Source of the DNA: Pantoea sp. At-9b
GTDB taxonomy: Bacteria > Pseudomonadota > Gammaproteobacteria > Enterobacterales > Enterobacteriaceae
Direction: 5' to 3'
DNA length: 64,000 nucleotides
Assembly: GCF_000175935.2 (NCBI RefSeq)
Contig: NC_014837.1
Coordinates: 3,968,001 to 4,032,000, forward strand
Below are positions 21,506-31,438 of the stretch, one piece after another. Under the pieces are notes generated by a model. That model did no database searches and was not told the origin of the DNA. It worked only from the letters and a program-made list of their open reading frames with translations. Both the position numbers and the translations under genes were made by a program. Positions within the stretch are counted from its first letter, which is position 1. Each line of letters begins with the position of its first letter.

Positions 21506-22056
21506 TACGCACCTCCCTGCGGCAACGGCGAAGAGAGCCAGTCGCTGTAAGCCTGGGCAAAATTGCGTAGCACGGCTGGCGTCTGGCGTCGCGCCCAGTA
21601 GATCACCATCGGCGTCATCCAGTGCATGCGGCACATCTGTGCCGTCAGCTCAAACGGCCGCATAATGTCACTCATCGGGTAACGATTCAGTCCCTGCTGT
21701 GAATAGGCCGTTTCCGGCTCACCGGTAGTGACCACACTGCGCCAGTACTTGCCTTCCAGCGCATTGCCATCCACGCCGCTGGCAAAGCCACGCGACAACA
21801 CGCGGTCCAGCCACTCCTTCAGCAACGCCGGGCAGCTGTAGGTATAAAGCGGATGCTGGAAAACCACGATTTGATGTTCACGCAGCAGCTGCTGTTCATA
21901 GTGAATATCGATAAAAAAATCCGGATAGTGGGCGTATAAATCGTGCACCGTGACGTGGTCCAGTTCCATAGCCGACTGCAGCAAAACCCGATTAGCAATC
22001 GAATCCTGTGATTCCGGATGGGCGTAAAGCAGCAGGATTTTGGGTGGCTGCGACAT
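21505..22056 (-). CDS. kefG: KefB ancillary flavoprotein KefG
   Basis: A 183-residue flavodoxin/quinone-reductase-like protein with YAHPESQDS (12-20) and [20 protein letters not shown] (about 73-92), the FMN-binding and active-site regions. KefG binds the RCK domain of KefB and activates it. It is translationally coupled to kefB by a one-base overlap. The start at 22056 (MSQPPKI) matches E. coli. Confidence 0.96.
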   Translation of the reverse strand: MSQPPKILLLYAHPESQDSIANRVLLQSAMELDHVTVHDLYAHYPDFFIDIHYEQQLLREHQIVVFQHPLYTYSCPALLKEWLDRVLSRGFASGVDGNALEGKYWRSVVTTGEPETAYSQQGLNRYPMSDIMRPFELTAQMCRMHWMTPMVIYWARRQTPAVLRNFAQAYSDWLSSPLPQGGA

Positions 22057-22172
22057 CGTTCCCCTCCAAAGCGTCGTCATCGTGCAGGAATTCCGCTACC
22101 ATGCTCGACGCAACTAACAGTTCATCTAATTATGTTGCCAGTAAATTAACATATTCTGACGATACGGCGCTT

Positions 22173-24080
22173 ATGATTGTCTTCTCCTCGTTACAAATTC
22201 GCCGCGGCACCAACGTGCTGCTGGATAACGCAACCGCGACCATTAACCCCGGCCAGAAAGTCGGCCTGGTGGGCAAAAACGGCTGCGGGAAATCCACGCT
22301 GTTATCTCTGCTCAAAGGTGAAATGAGCAGTGATGCCGGTAGCGCCACCTTCCCGGGCAACTGGGCGTTGGCATGGGTCAATCAGGAAACCCCGGCGTTG
22401 AGTAAAGCCGCGCTGGAATATGTTATCGACGGCAACCGCGAATATCGTCAGCTGGAATCCGAATTAGCCGATGCCAATGCACGCAATGATGGCAATGCCA
22501 TCGCGTTGTTACATGGCAAGCTCGATGCCGTGCAGGCCTGGAGTATCCACGCCCGCGCCTCCAGTCTGTTGCACGGTCTGGGTTTCAGTCAGGAGCAACT
22601 CCAGCGCCCGGTGAGTGACTTCTCCGGTGGCTGGCGTATGCGTCTTAACCTGGCCCAGGCGCTGGTGTGCCGTTCCGACTTGCTGCTGCTCGATGAACCC
22701 ACCAACCACCTCGATCTTGATGCGGTGATCTGGCTGGAGCGCTGGCTGAAAAGTTACGAAGGCACGCTGATCCTGATTTCGCATGACCGCGACTTCCTCG
22801 ATCCGGTGGTGGATAAGATCATCCACATCGAACAGCAAACGATGTTTGAGTACACCGGTAACTACAGCTCGTTTGAACGCCAGCGCGTCGCCAAACTGGC
22901 ACAACAACAGGCGCTGTATCAGAGCCAGCAGGAAAAAGTGGCGCACCTGCAAAGTTATATCGATCGTTTCCGCGCGCAGGCCACCAAAGCCAAACAGGCG
23001 CAGAGCCGGATCAAAATGCTGGAGCGCATGGAACTGATTGCCCCGGCACACGTTGATAACCCGTTCAGCTTTAGCTTCCGCCCGCCGGAGAGCCTGCCCA
23101 ATCCCTTGCTGAAAATGGAAAAAGTCACTGCAGGCTACGGCGATCGCATCATTCTGGATGCCATCAAACTTAACCTGGTGCCGGGTTCGCGTATTGGCCT
23201 GCTGGGGCGGAATGGCGCAGGTAAATCGACGCTGATCAAGCTGCTGGCCGGTGAGCTTTCCCCGATTGATGGTGAAATTGGTCTGGCGAAAGGCATCAAG
23301 CTGGGTTATTTCGCCCAGCATCAGCTGGAATTTTTACGTGCCGATGAGTCGCCGTTGCAGCATCTGGCACGTATCGCGCCGAAAACCCTGGAGCAGCAAC
23401 TACGCGATTATCTGGGTGGATTTGGCTTCCAGGGCGATAAAGTCAGTGAAGTCACCGAGCGCTTCTCCGGCGGTGAGAAAGCCCGTCTGGTGCTGGCGTT
23501 AATCGTCTGGCAACGCCCCAACCTGCTGCTGCTTGACGAACCCACTAACCACCTCGATCTCGACATGCGTCAGGCACTGACCGAAGCGCTGATTGATTTT
23601 GAAGGTGCGCTGGTGGTGGTCTCGCATGACCGTCATCTGCTGCGCGCCACCACCGACGACCTCTATCTGGTGCACGATCGTAAAGTGGATATCTTCGAAG
23701 GCGATCTCGAAGATTACCAGCAGTGGCTGAGCGATCTGCAAAAACAGCAGGCACAACAGGATGCTGCCCCGAAGCAGGACAGCGGCAACAGCGCCCAGGC
23801 ACGTAAAGATCAGAAACGCCGTGACGCGGAGCTACGCGCCCAGACCCAACCGCTGCGCAAAGAGATTGAGAAACTCGAAAAGCAGATGGCGAAGTGGCAG
23901 AGCCAGTTGAGTGAAGCTGAGCAACTGCTGTCCGACAGCGCTATTTATGATCAGAGCCGCAAAGCGGATCTGACCGCTGCGCTCCAGCGCCAGGCAGAGA
24001 GTAAATCAGCGCTGGAAGAGGTAGAAATGGCGTGGCTGGATGCTCAGGAACAGCTGGAGCAGATGCTGGCTGCTGATTAA
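22173..24080 (+). CDS. yheS: ABC-F family ATPase YheS
   Basis: A 635-residue protein with two ABC domains: Walker A GKNGCGKST (about 34-42) with signature FSGGWRMRL, and Walker A GRNGAGKST (about 346-354) with signature FSGGEKARL. Both have LLLLDEPTNHLDLD Walker B motifs. The interdomain linker (about 240-300) and the charged coiled-coil C-terminus fit ABC-F ribosome-binding factors. E. coli YheS has been reported to relieve nascent-chain-induced stalling. It has no membrane domain and is not a transporter. Divergent from kefGB across a 116 bp gap. Confidence 0.95.
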   Translation: MIVFSSLQIRRGTNVLLDNATATINPGQKVGLVGKNGCGKSTLLSLLKGEMSSDAGSATFPGNWALAWVNQETPALSKAALEYVIDGNREYRQLESELADANARNDGNAIALLHGKLDAVQAWSIHARASSLLHGLGFSQEQLQRPVSDFSGGWRMRLNLAQALVCRSDLLLLDEPTNHLDLDAVIWLERWLKSYEGTLILISHDRDFLDPVVDKIIHIEQQTMFEYTGNYSSFERQRVAKLAQQQALYQSQQEKVAHLQSYIDRFRAQATKAKQAQSRIKMLERMELIAPAHVDNPFSFSFRPPESLPNPLLKMEKVTAGYGDRIILDAIKLNLVPGSRIGLLGRNGAGKSTLIKLLAGELSPIDGEIGLAKGIKLGYFAQHQLEFLRADESPLQHLARIAPKTLEQQLRDYLGGFGFQGDKVSEVTERFSGGEKARLVLALIVWQRPNLLLLDEPTNHLDLDMRQALTEALIDFEGALVVVSHDRHLLRATTDDLYLVHDRKVDIFEGDLEDYQQWLSDLQKQQAQQDAAPKQDSGNSAQARKDQKRRDAELRAQTQPLRKEIEKLEKQMAKWQSQLSEAEQLLSDSAIYDQSRKADLTAALQRQAESKSALEEVEMAWLDAQEQLEQMLAAD

Positions 24081-24090
24081 GAACACATTT

Positions 24091-24165
24091 CGTAGCGGCG
24101 CGATTTATCGCGCTCTTTTGACCTTATACTCTGGCAAAGACCGCGCGATAAATCGCGCCGCTACA
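24091..24165. repeat. Inverted-repeat element, REPIN-like (copy A)
   Basis: Two 22 bp units in inverted orientation, 24092-24113 (GTAGCGGCGCGATTTATCGC then GC) and 24143-24164 (its exact reverse complement), flank a 29 bp spacer. Each unit contains an internal palindrome (GCGCGAT / ATCGCGC). It fills the gap between convergent yheS and tauD and could form a strong cruciform or RNA hairpin. The same unit recurs near 30609, 44246 and 58465. Confidence 0.9.
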
Positions 24166-24170
24166 ATCGG

Positions 24171-25010
24171 TTAAACCGGGACATCCCCTAAAACGGTGGC
24201 GCGATGCATCACCCGGCGCGCCGGATAATAATCCGCATTGGCATAATGCTGCGTCACGCGGTTATCCCAGATCGCCACATCATTCTCCTGCCAGCGCCAG
24301 CGCACCTGAAACTCCGGCTTGGTAATGTGGGCAAACAGGAAGTTCAATAGCGCATCGCTCTCCTTCTCCTGCAACCCAATCAACCGCGTGGTGAACCCTT
24401 CATTGACGAACAGCGCCTTACGGCCGCTGACCGGATGGGTGCGGATTACCGGATGCGTCACCGGCGGATGCTTCGCCACCGCCTGCTGCCAGCGCTGATG
24501 CTCTTCCTCGGTTTTGCGATATTTGAACTCCTGGAATGACTTTTTAAAATCGTGCTCGGCCTGTAAGCCGCTCAACAAGGTTTTAAAGGGCTCAGATAAC
24601 GCCTCATACGCCGCAATGCCGCTGGCCCATAAGGTATCACCACCGCTTTCCGGCAGCAGTTTCGACGCCAGAATGGCAATCGCCGGGGGCGTGGTGATAA
24701 AGGTGACATCGGTGTGCCAGTTGTCATTATCCGGCGGATTGTCCTGATGGGTATCCAGCACGATAATTTCCTCCACGCCCGGCGCATGAGGGTAAACCGG
24801 GTGGATATGTAGATCGCCGAAACGCACCGCCAGCGCACGTTGCTGCTCAGGCGTAATCACCTGATTACGCAGAAACAACACCTGATGGCGCAGCAGACCA
24901 TGATAAAGCTGTTCAAATTGCGCATCGCTCAGCGGACGGCTGAGATCCACATCGCTTACCTGCGCACCGATATTCGGCCCCAGCGCGGTAAAAGTCACAC
25001 GTTCGTTCAT
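24171..25010 (-). CDS. tauD: Taurine dioxygenase TauD
   Basis: A 279-residue Fe(II)/2-oxoglutarate dioxygenase. The HxD metal ligands are His99 and Asp101 (NWHTDVTF); the distal His is expected in the C-terminal TQHYANAD region, followed by [12 protein letters not shown], which holds the 2-oxoglutarate-binding Arg. TauD hydroxylates taurine, which releases sulfite and aminoacetaldehyde, in the cytoplasm under sulfur starvation. Start 25010 overlaps the tauC stop (ATGA). Last gene of tauABCD. Confidence 0.96.
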   Translation of the reverse strand: MNERVTFTALGPNIGAQVSDVDLSRPLSDAQFEQLYHGLLRHQVLFLRNQVITPEQQRALAVRFGDLHIHPVYPHAPGVEEIIVLDTHQDNPPDNDNWHTDVTFITTPPAIAILASKLLPESGGDTLWASGIAAYEALSEPFKTLLSGLQAEHDFKKSFQEFKYRKTEEEHQRWQQAVAKHPPVTHPVIRTHPVSGRKALFVNEGFTTRLIGLQEKESDALLNFLFAHITKPEFQVRWRWQENDVAIWDNRVTQHYANADYYPARRVMHRATVLGDVPV

Positions 25011-25840
25011 TGCTGTTCTCCATTCCACGGCGTCAGGCGGCGCTGCAAGGCGCGCAGACCCAGTTCTAAACTAAAAGCGATCAAGGCAATCACCAGGATG
25101 CCCGCCAGCACCACATCGGTCGCCAGAAACTCTCCCGCCGACTGCACCATAAAACCGAGGCCACGGGTGGCGGCAATCAGCTCGGCGGCCACCAGCGTTG
25201 ACCACCCCACGCCAAGACCAATACGCAACCCGGTCAGAATTTCCGGCAACGCACCCGGCAAAATCACCCAGCGCAGCAGTTGCCAGCGCGTCGCACCCAG
25301 CGCCTGCGCAGCACGGATACGCACCTGTTGCGCATTTTTCACCCCTGCCAACGTCGATAAGGTGACTGGCGCGAAAATCGCCAGGTAAATCAGTAAGATT
25401 TTCGAGGTTTCACCAATGCCAAACCAAATCACCATCAATGGCAGATAAGCCAGCGGCGGCACCGGACGATAGAGTTCAATCAAGGGATCAAGCAGCCCAC
25501 GGATCGCCGGGCTCAGTCCCATCGCAATGCCGACCGGAATGCCGATCAGTGCCGCAAAGAACAATGCCACCAGCATGCGTGCCAGGCTGGCACCGAGATG
25601 CTGCCACAATGTGGCATCCATAAAGCCCTGCGGGCTGGCAATCAACAGCAGCTTTTTCAGTACCTGCTGCGGCGCGGGCAGAAACAGCGGCGCGATCAAG
25701 CCCAACGCCGTCACGCCCCACCACACCAGCAGCAACAGCGCGACGCTCAGCAGACTGAGCGACAGCTGACGGGAGAACGGCCAACGCAAGCCACGACGGC
25801 GGCCTGCCGCACGTGCTTTGTCATCAATCAATGCGCTCAT
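25007..25840 (-). CDS. tauC: Taurine ABC transporter permease TauC
   Basis: A 277-residue inner-membrane protein with about six membrane segments and a binding-protein-dependent permease loop ([20 protein letters not shown], about 188-207) that contacts TauB. It forms the TauBC importer for taurine with TauA. It overlaps tauB by four bases and tauD by four bases, so the operon is translationally coupled. Confidence 0.95.
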   Translation of the reverse strand: MSALIDDKARAAGRRRGLRWPFSRQLSLSLLSVALLLLVWWGVTALGLIAPLFLPAPQQVLKKLLLIASPQGFMDATLWQHLGASLARMLVALFFAALIGIPVGIAMGLSPAIRGLLDPLIELYRPVPPLAYLPLMVIWFGIGETSKILLIYLAIFAPVTLSTLAGVKNAQQVRIRAAQALGATRWQLLRWVILPGALPEILTGLRIGLGVGWSTLVAAELIAATRGLGFMVQSAGEFLATDVVLAGILVIALIAFSLELGLRALQRRLTPWNGEQQ

Positions 25841-26604
25841 GCAAACGCCTCCCGCTGGGCAAATACCTGATTCAATACGTATTCGCGGCGTTCAATAAAC
25901 GCCGGGTCGGATTTGATGCTGCGGCAAGGCTCACCATCAGCAAAGCGCTGACCAAAATCGAGTTTCAACCGTTCGACCACGCGTCCAGGCCCTGGTGACA
26001 GCAGTACCAACTCGCTGGCAAGAAAAACCGCTTCCTCAATGTCGTGAGTAATCAACAGGATCTGCTTACCGGTATCACGCCACAGCGTCAGCAACAGGGT
26101 TTGCATCTGCTCACGGGTAAAGGCATCAAGCGCACCAAAGGGTTCATCTAACAGCAGCAGCTGAGGGTCAGCCGCCAGCGCACGGGCAATCCCCACGCGC
26201 TGACGTTGACCCCCAGAGAGCTGCCAGATAAAACGCTTTTCCGCTCCTTCCAGCCCAACTTTGCGAATCAGGCGACGGGCGATGGCATGGCGCTCTGCTT
26301 TTGCCATTCCCGCCAGTTGCAAACCAAAGGCCACGTTGTCGATCACATTGCGCCACGGCAACAGCCCTTCGTTCTGAAACACCACGCCACGTTCAGCGCC
26401 CGGCCCGTTCACCGGCTTGCCATCCAGCGTAATGCTGCCCGACTCCAGCGGCAAAAAACCGGCAATTAAGTTCAGCAGCGTGGTTTTGCCACAGCCCGAC
26501 GGTCCCAGCACCACCAGCAGTTCACGCTGATCCAGTTGCAGATTGATATCCTGCAACGCCGGTTGTCCGGCGTAACGTGCATTCAGATGGGCGATGCTGA
26601 GCAT
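25837..26604 (-). CDS. tauB: Taurine ABC transporter ATPase TauB
   Basis: A 255-residue ABC ATPase: Walker [10 protein letters not shown] (about 34-42), signature [15 protein letters not shown] (about 128-142) and Walker [13 protein letters not shown]. It belongs to the nitrate/sulfonate/taurine importer group. It powers taurine uptake with TauC. 11 bp separate it from tauA. Confidence 0.95.
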   Translation of the reverse strand: MLSIAHLNARYAGQPALQDINLQLDQRELLVVLGPSGCGKTTLLNLIAGFLPLESGSITLDGKPVNGPGAERGVVFQNEGLLPWRNVIDNVAFGLQLAGMAKAERHAIARRLIRKVGLEGAEKRFIWQLSGGQRQRVGIARALAADPQLLLLDEPFGALDAFTREQMQTLLLTLWRDTGKQILLITHDIEEAVFLASELVLLSPGPGRVVERLKLDFGQRFADGEPCRSIKSDPAFIERREYVLNQVFAQREAFA

Positions 26605-26615
26605 AGGACCTCCGG

Positions 26616-27593
26616 TTATTTCACTAAGGGGGCAACGAAGCGGGTGGTCACGAAGCTGCTGTAATCACTGGCAGCATCCGGTACCTTGCCCTGCTCTTTC
26701 AGGAAGTGTGCGGTATCGACAATCGCCTTATTCACCGGCTGGCCGAGCTGCTCCAGCTGCTGCTGTGCGGTCAGGTAGGTATTGCCCTCCACCAGCCCCG
26801 GCACCTGCGCTTCCGGCACGCCGCTCAGACGCGACAGCTTGCTCAGGTTATCCGGCTGCTTCAGCCACTGCTGCGGGTTGTCGATATAGGCTTTCTGCGC
26901 GTCCAGCGCGCTGCGGGCAAAGGCGGTGACAATTTCCGGATGCTGCTGGGCAAAATCTTTACGCACCACCCAGACATCCAGCGTCGGTGCACCCCATTTA
27001 CCCACCTGCGAGGAGTCAGTCAGCACCTTGCCGTCTTTCTCCAGTTCGTTGACCGCCGGTGCCCAGACATAAGCGCCATCAATATCACCCCGTTGCCAGG
27101 CAGCAATGATCGCCGGTGGTTGCAGGTTCACCAGTTGCACGTCTGTGGGTTTGATCCCCCAATGCTTAAGCGCTGCCAGCAGGCTGTAATGCGTAGTGGA
27201 GATAAAAGGGACGGCGATACGTTTGCCGATCAGATCTTTGGGGTTGTTGATGGATTTTTTCACCACCAGCGCTTCGGAGTTGCCGAGTTGCGAAGCCAGC
27301 AGGAAAGCCTCGATCGGCAACTGCTGCGTGGCCGCTACCGCCAGTGGGCTGGAACCGATGTTGCCAATCTGAACATCGCCGGAAGCCAACGCGCGCAACA
27401 CGCTGGCTCCGCTATCAAACTTACGCCAGTCTACGGTCGCGCCACTCTCTTTGGCGAAGGTGTTATCAGCCTGCGCCACTTTGGCCGGTTCTGCCGAGGT
27501 CTGGTACGCCACGGTGACGTTAACCGCCTCCGCCTGGAAGGTCAGTAACGCCAGCGCTGCTGCCAATGTGGTTATGGTTTTTTTTACTGCCAT
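26616..27593 (-). CDS. tauA: Taurine-binding periplasmic protein TauA
   Basis: A 325-residue periplasmic binding protein with a signal peptide (about 1-23, ending FQAEA) followed by [20 protein letters not shown], strongly like E. coli TauA. It captures taurine for TauBC. Start 27593 lies 7 bases after GGGGTG; ATG 27596 and an in-frame TTG at 27608 are alternatives. In E. coli the operon is activated by Cbl and CysB during sulfate starvation; I could not identify those sites with confidence here. Confidence 0.95.
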   Translation of the reverse strand: MAVKKTITTLAAALALLTFQAEAVNVTVAYQTSAEPAKVAQADNTFAKESGATVDWRKFDSGASVLRALASGDVQIGNIGSSPLAVAATQQLPIEAFLLASQLGNSEALVVKKSINNPKDLIGKRIAVPFISTTHYSLLAALKHWGIKPTDVQLVNLQPPAIIAAWQRGDIDGAYVWAPAVNELEKDGKVLTDSSQVGKWGAPTLDVWVVRKDFAQQHPEIVTAFARSALDAQKAYIDNPQQWLKQPDNLSKLSRLSGVPEAQVPGLVEGNTYLTAQQQLEQLGQPVNKAIVDTAHFLKEQGKVPDAASDYSSFVTTRFVAPLVK

Positions 27594-27730
27594 CATCGTA
27601 CACCCCAATGTTTTTATGTTGGGTGCAGTGTCGCCAGCAGTAATGGTTTCATAAAGGAATTAAAAATTATCCCTAATGAAAATCGGTTCTTAGGCAATCA
27701 TCGGGCAAGACTATGCAAAATACGCAAATA

Positions 27731-27754
27731 GAAAAAAGGCGCGTTACACGCGCC
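27731..27754 (-). terminator. Terminator after the LysE-family gene
   Basis: On the minus strand, a perfect 6 bp stem GGCGCG / CGCGCC with a five-base loop is followed by six T residues. It isolates the LysE-family gene from the tau promoter region. Confidence 0.88.
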
Positions 27755-27764
27755 TCGGGTTAAC

Positions 27765-28367
27765 TCAGTGCCAAATCAACAGCACGCAGGCGGCGGTCAG
27801 CAGCCCCATCGCCAGGTTAAAGATTTTCCACGCGCGCGGGCTGCGCAGCAGACGGCCAATCAACGAGCCGAAGCCCATCCAGATCACCCCGGAGACCACA
27901 TTCACCAGCGCCATACCAATACTGATGGCCACCACGGAGTGCAGATACGCCGCACCCGCCAGGCTAAAGCTGGCAACCGCACCCAGCGCCATCAGCCACG
28001 CCTTCGGGTTGATCAGTTGCAATAAGCCACCCTGCCAGAATGGCGTGGGCACCGGCGGGGCCGAATCGGTGTCCAGTTGCTCATACTCGGCAGTGGCGAT
28101 TTTCCACGCCAGCCACAACAGATACAGGCTACCGGCGATTTTAAGAACCAGATGTAAGGCAGGATAGAGTAGGATAAGGCCACCCACGCCAAAGGCCACC
28201 ATCAGCAGCATCGCCTGCATACCGATCATGATGCCGATTAACAACGGAAAGGTGCGCAGAAAGCCAAAGTTGGCAGCGGAGGCGGTAAGTAACATATTAT
28301 TAGGCCCTGGCGTGATCGCAGCGACCCAGAGAAAGCCCAGCATTGACAAAAACAGACTCAGTTCCAT
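27765..28367 (-). CDS. LysE/RhtB family amino-acid or metabolite exporter
   Basis: A 200-residue membrane protein with about six hydrophobic segments and the family signature TPGPNNMLLTASAANFG (about 19-35) near the N-terminus. The family exports amino acids or related metabolites; the substrate here cannot be read from sequence. The start at 28367 gives the usual family N-terminus (MELSLFLSMLGF), but the AGGAG is 13 bases upstream. It lies beside tauABCD on the same strand but has its own terminator. Confidence 0.85.
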   Translation of the reverse strand: MELSLFLSMLGFLWVAAITPGPNNMLLTASAANFGFLRTFPLLIGIMIGMQAMLLMVAFGVGGLILLYPALHLVLKIAGSLYLLWLAWKIATAEYEQLDTDSAPPVPTPFWQGGLLQLINPKAWLMALGAVASFSLAGAAYLHSVVAISIGMALVNVVSGVIWMGFGSLIGRLLRSPRAWKIFNLAMGLLTAACVLLIWH

Positions 28368-28428
28368 GTTGATTAGGGTGCTCCTCACCCAGGACAGCCA
28401 AAAAACCCATCGAAACTATCAGCGAGAT

Positions 28429-29445
28429 ATGCATCAGACAAGCGTTTACCACAGTAATTTTGACTTACCGCCCAGTGAGGACTTCGTTCCTCTTAGCGGT
28501 TTTCGTAATCCGCACCTGCAAACTCTGCTGCCGCGTCTGCTCAGGCGGCGTGTCACCCTGCGCCCACACTGGCAGCGACTCGATTTGCCGGACGGTGATT
28601 TTGTCGATCTTGCGTGGAGTGAAAATCCCGCTCAGGCGGCGCATAAACCCCGCATGGTGCTGTTCCATGGTTTAGAAGGCAGCTTCCACAGCCCCTATGC
28701 TCACGGTCTGATGCAGGCATGTCAGGCGCGCGGCTGGCTGGCCGTAGTGATGCATTTTCGCGGCTGTAGCGGCGAACCGAATCGTCTGCATCGGATTTAC
28801 CACTCCGGCGAAACAGAGGATGCCAGCTACTTTCTGCGCTGGCTCAAGCGCGAATGGGGGGATGTGCCAACCACGGCGGTCGGCGTATCGCTGGGCGGTA
28901 ATATGCTGGCGTGTCTGACCGGTCTGGAGGGGAGTGATGCGCCGCTCGATGCGGCGGTTGCCATCTCAGCCCCGCTGCTGCTGGAACCCTGTAGCCAGAA
29001 GCTGGAGAACGGCTTCTCACGTTTTTATCAGCACTACCTGCTGACGCAACTGAAGAAGAACGCCAAACGGAAGCTGAAAGCCTGGCCCGGCACGCTGCCG
29101 GTGGATTTACGTGAACTGCGCGCCCTGCGCCGGTTGCGTGACTTTGACGATGCGGTCACCTCACGGGCGCACGGTTTCGTGGATGCCGGTGACTATTATC
29201 ATCGGGCCAGCGCCATGCCGCTGTTGACCGGGGTGCGTAAGCCGCTGCTGATCATTCACGCCAAAGACGATCCCTTTATGACCGACGCGGTGATACCGCA
29301 GCCGGAGCAACTGTCGCCCTCGATTCAATATCAGCTCACGCAACAAGGCGGCCATGTCGGTTTTGTCGGCGGAACGCTGCTGCGACCGCAAATGTGGCTG
29401 GAACAACGTGTGCCGCAGTGGTTATCAACTTATCTGGATGTATGA
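28429..29445 (+). CDS. yheT: Alpha/beta-fold hydrolase YheT (AB-hydrolase 4 family)
   Basis: A 338-residue protein with [16 protein letters not shown] (oxyanion region), the nucleophile elbow GVSLGGN (Ser in GxSxG), HAKDDPFM (acid) and GGHVGF (His), which form a complete catalytic triad. The substrate is unknown; relatives act on esters and lipids. The start at 29 bases into the clone of the E. coli N-terminus ([13 protein letters not shown]) keeps the E. coli length. Its stop overlaps the yheU start (ATGA). Confidence 0.93.
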   Translation: MHQTSVYHSNFDLPPSEDFVPLSGFRNPHLQTLLPRLLRRRVTLRPHWQRLDLPDGDFVDLAWSENPAQAAHKPRMVLFHGLEGSFHSPYAHGLMQACQARGWLAVVMHFRGCSGEPNRLHRIYHSGETEDASYFLRWLKREWGDVPTTAVGVSLGGNMLACLTGLEGSDAPLDAAVAISAPLLLEPCSQKLENGFSRFYQHYLLTQLKKNAKRKLKAWPGTLPVDLRELRALRRLRDFDDAVTSRAHGFVDAGDYYHRASAMPLLTGVRKPLLIIHAKDDPFMTDAVIPQPEQLSPSIQYQLTQQGGHVGFVGGTLLRPQMWLEQRVPQWLSTYLDV

Positions 29446-29666
29446 TCGTGATTATTCCGTGGCAACAACTCGACCCTGAAACGCTGGAAAACCTGATTGA
29501 AGCCTTTGTATTACGCGAAGGCACCGACTACGGTGAACAGGAGCGCAGTCTGGCGCAAAAAGTCGCTGATGTGCGTCGCCAGCTGGAACGCGGTGACGCG
29601 GTGCTGGTGTGGTCAGAACTGCACGAAACCGTCAATATCATGGCGCGCGGTGAATTTCGCGGCTAA
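29442..29666 (+). CDS. yheU: YheU family protein
   Basis: A 74-residue acidic protein of unknown function with [20 protein letters not shown] followed by REGTDYG, very close to E. coli YheU. It is translationally coupled to yheT by ATGA. A GTG at 29448 would give exactly the 72-residue E. coli length and is an alternative start. Confidence 0.93.
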   Translation: MIVIIPWQQLDPETLENLIEAFVLREGTDYGEQERSLAQKVADVRRQLERGDAVLVWSELHETVNIMARGEFRG

Positions 29667-29727
29667 TGCACATCCCGGCTTTTCGTGCTAACAATGCTCA
29701 TCGCCGGATTTCACAGGGAGCTTTGTT

Positions 29728-30597
29728 ATGTCAGCCAGGCATCCGATCATTGCCGTTACCGGTTCCAGCGGTGCCGGAACCACCACCACCAGCCTCGCCT
29801 TCCGCAAAATATTTCAGCAGCTGAATCTGCATGCCGCTGAATTGGAAGGTGACAGTTTCCATCGCTATACGCGCCCGGAAATGGACATGGCGATCCGCAA
29901 AGCGCGCGATCTGGGCCGTCATATCAGCTATTTCGGGCCAGAAGCGAACGATTTTGGTCTGCTGGAGCAGACGTTTGAGCAGTACGGTAAAACCGGCCTC
30001 GGCCAGTCGCGCAAATATCTGCATACCTATGACGAAGCCGTGCCGTGGAACCAGGTGCCCGGTACTTTCACGCCGTGGCAGCCGCTGCCGGAAAACACCG
30101 ATGTGTTGTTCTATGAAGGTTTGCATGGCGGCGTGGTGACGCAGCAGCACAACGTGGCTGAGCATGTCGATTTACTGGTGGGTGTGGTACCGATCGTTAA
30201 CCTTGAGTGGATTCAAAAGCTGGTGCGCGATACCAGTGAACGCGGCCATTCACGCGAAGCGGTGATGGATTCGGTGGTACGTTCGATGGAGGATTACATC
30301 AACTTCATCACCCCACAGTTCTCGCGTACCCACATCAACTTCCAGCGCGTGCCGACCGTCGACACGTCGAACCCGTTTGCCGCGCGTGAAATTCCGTCCC
30401 TGGATGAAAGCTTTGTGGTGATCCATTTCCGTGGACTGGAAGGCATTGCCTTCCCTTACCTGCTGGCGATGATTCAGGATTCCTTTATCTCGCATATGAA
30501 CACCCTGGTGGTGCCCGGCGGCAAAATGGGGCTGGCGATGGAGCTGATTATGACGCCGCTGGTGCAACGCCTGATTGAAGGCAAACGCATCAAGTAA
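29728..30597 (+). CDS. prkB: Phosphoribulokinase-like protein PrkB
   Basis: A 289-residue P-loop protein of the phosphoribulokinase/uridine-kinase superfamily, with GSSGAGTTTTS (about 12-22) as Walker A; the usual Lys is replaced by Thr, as in enterobacterial PrkB. The physiological substrate in bacteria lacking the Calvin cycle is unknown. It lies 61 bp after yheU and is probably co-transcribed with it. Confidence 0.93.
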   Translation: MSARHPIIAVTGSSGAGTTTTSLAFRKIFQQLNLHAAELEGDSFHRYTRPEMDMAIRKARDLGRHISYFGPEANDFGLLEQTFEQYGKTGLGQSRKYLHTYDEAVPWNQVPGTFTPWQPLPENTDVLFYEGLHGGVVTQQHNVAEHVDLLVGVVPIVNLEWIQKLVRDTSERGHSREAVMDSVVRSMEDYINFITPQFSRTHINFQRVPTVDTSNPFAAREIPSLDESFVVIHFRGLEGIAFPYLLAMIQDSFISHMNTLVVPGGKMGLAMELIMTPLVQRLIEGKRIK

Positions 30598-30608
30598 GCC
30601 AAATTTTT

Positions 30609-30725
30609 CGTAGCGGCGCGATTTATCACGCGATCCCGGAATCGCTGCGGGAAAAATCGGCGCGATAAATCGCCTGACCGTGCATGCTGCACGAAAAAAT
30701 CCGCGCGATAAATCGCGCCGCTACG
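30609..30725. repeat. Inverted-repeat element, REPIN-like (copy B, three units)
   Basis: A forward unit at 30609-30632 (one base different from copy A), a partial reverse unit at about 30658-30680, and a full reverse unit at 30701-30725 (CCGCGCGATAAATCGCGCCG then CTACG). It fills the gap between convergent prkB and yhfA. The extra internal unit makes it a compound version of copy A. Confidence 0.88.
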
Positions 30726-30731
30726 TTCGTG

Positions 30732-31136
30732 CTAAAGTTCAACCACCTCATAGCTGTGGGTAATTTCTACCCCTTTGCCCAGCATAATCGCCACCGAGCA
30801 ATACTTCTCCGCCGACAGATCAACCGCCCGCGCCACCGCTTTGTCGCCCAGCGCTTTGCCGCTGACAATAAAATGCAGGTTGATATGTGTGAAAATGCGT
30901 GGTGCTTCTTCACGACGTTCCGAGGTCAGTTTTACCTCACAATCCGCCACGTCATTGCGCCCTTTTTGCAGGATCGACACCACATCAATCGCGCTGCAAC
31001 CGCCCGCAGCCATCAGCACCATCTCCATCGGACTCGGTGCTTTGTCGCCCGAATTGCCATCCATTAATATCTGATGACCTGATGAGGATTCTCCGAGAAA
31101 GGTAAGCCCTTCCACCCATTTGACCCGTGCCTGCAT
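30732..31136 (-). CDS. yhfA: OsmC family protein YhfA
   Basis: A 134-residue OsmC-fold protein with the two conserved cysteines Cys47 (MAAGGCSAID) and Cys113 (EKYCSVA) that would act in peroxide reduction. Physiological function is not established. It is divergent from crp across a 302 bp gap, as in E. coli. The start at 31136 (MQARVKWVEGL) matches E. coli; an in-frame extension to 31250 was rejected. Confidence 0.95.
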   Translation of the reverse strand: MQARVKWVEGLTFLGESSSGHQILMDGNSGDKAPSPMEMVLMAAGGCSAIDVVSILQKGRNDVADCEVKLTSERREEAPRIFTHINLHFIVSGKALGDKAVARAVDLSAEKYCSVAIMLGKGVEITHSYEVVEL

Positions 31137-31438
31137 TATTCTTTCTCCTGAATCGGCTGATTTGCCGCCAGAGTACGCTTTCACCTGAGAAACAGCAATC
31201 CAGACTAATCGCCCTTTTGCTGAAGCGAGACAACAGAAGACAGCTAGCAAAAGCTGTGCTACAAACAGTGCTGAAAATATTTTCGTCGCAATAGACGAAG
31301 GCGGGAAGAATCAGAAGCCTGGCTTAAGAGTCCACCCGAATAATTTTCCTTTACAGGAAGCGCTCTACGATTTCACCGCCTGACAGGGAAAACTGCCCCC
31401 TGTGTTTTGGGCACGATTACAACAGAGGATAATAGCGA
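31137..31438. promoter_or_regulatory. crp-yhfA divergent regulatory region and crp leader
   Basis: No gene is visible. The stretch around 31216-31274 (TGAAGCGAGACAACAGAAGA, later AAGCTGTGCTACAAACAGTG) resembles the E. coli crp promoter as I recall it. TGTGCT at 31255-31260 sits where the -10 is expected, which would give a leader of about 170 nt. Clear consensus CRP operators were not found; crp autoregulation is therefore inferred from E. coli only. AACAGAGGATAA before the start supplies the ribosome-binding site. Confidence 0.5.

Noticed and set aside
21506..21634. N-terminal extension of KefB
   Set aside because: The added residues do not resemble the family, and they lie within the kefG coding region; the MEGQTLL start with the TAATG overlap explains the gene better.
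22509..23321. A 270-codon antisense frame inside yheS
   Set aside because: Shadow of a conserved ABC-F gene; no independent features.
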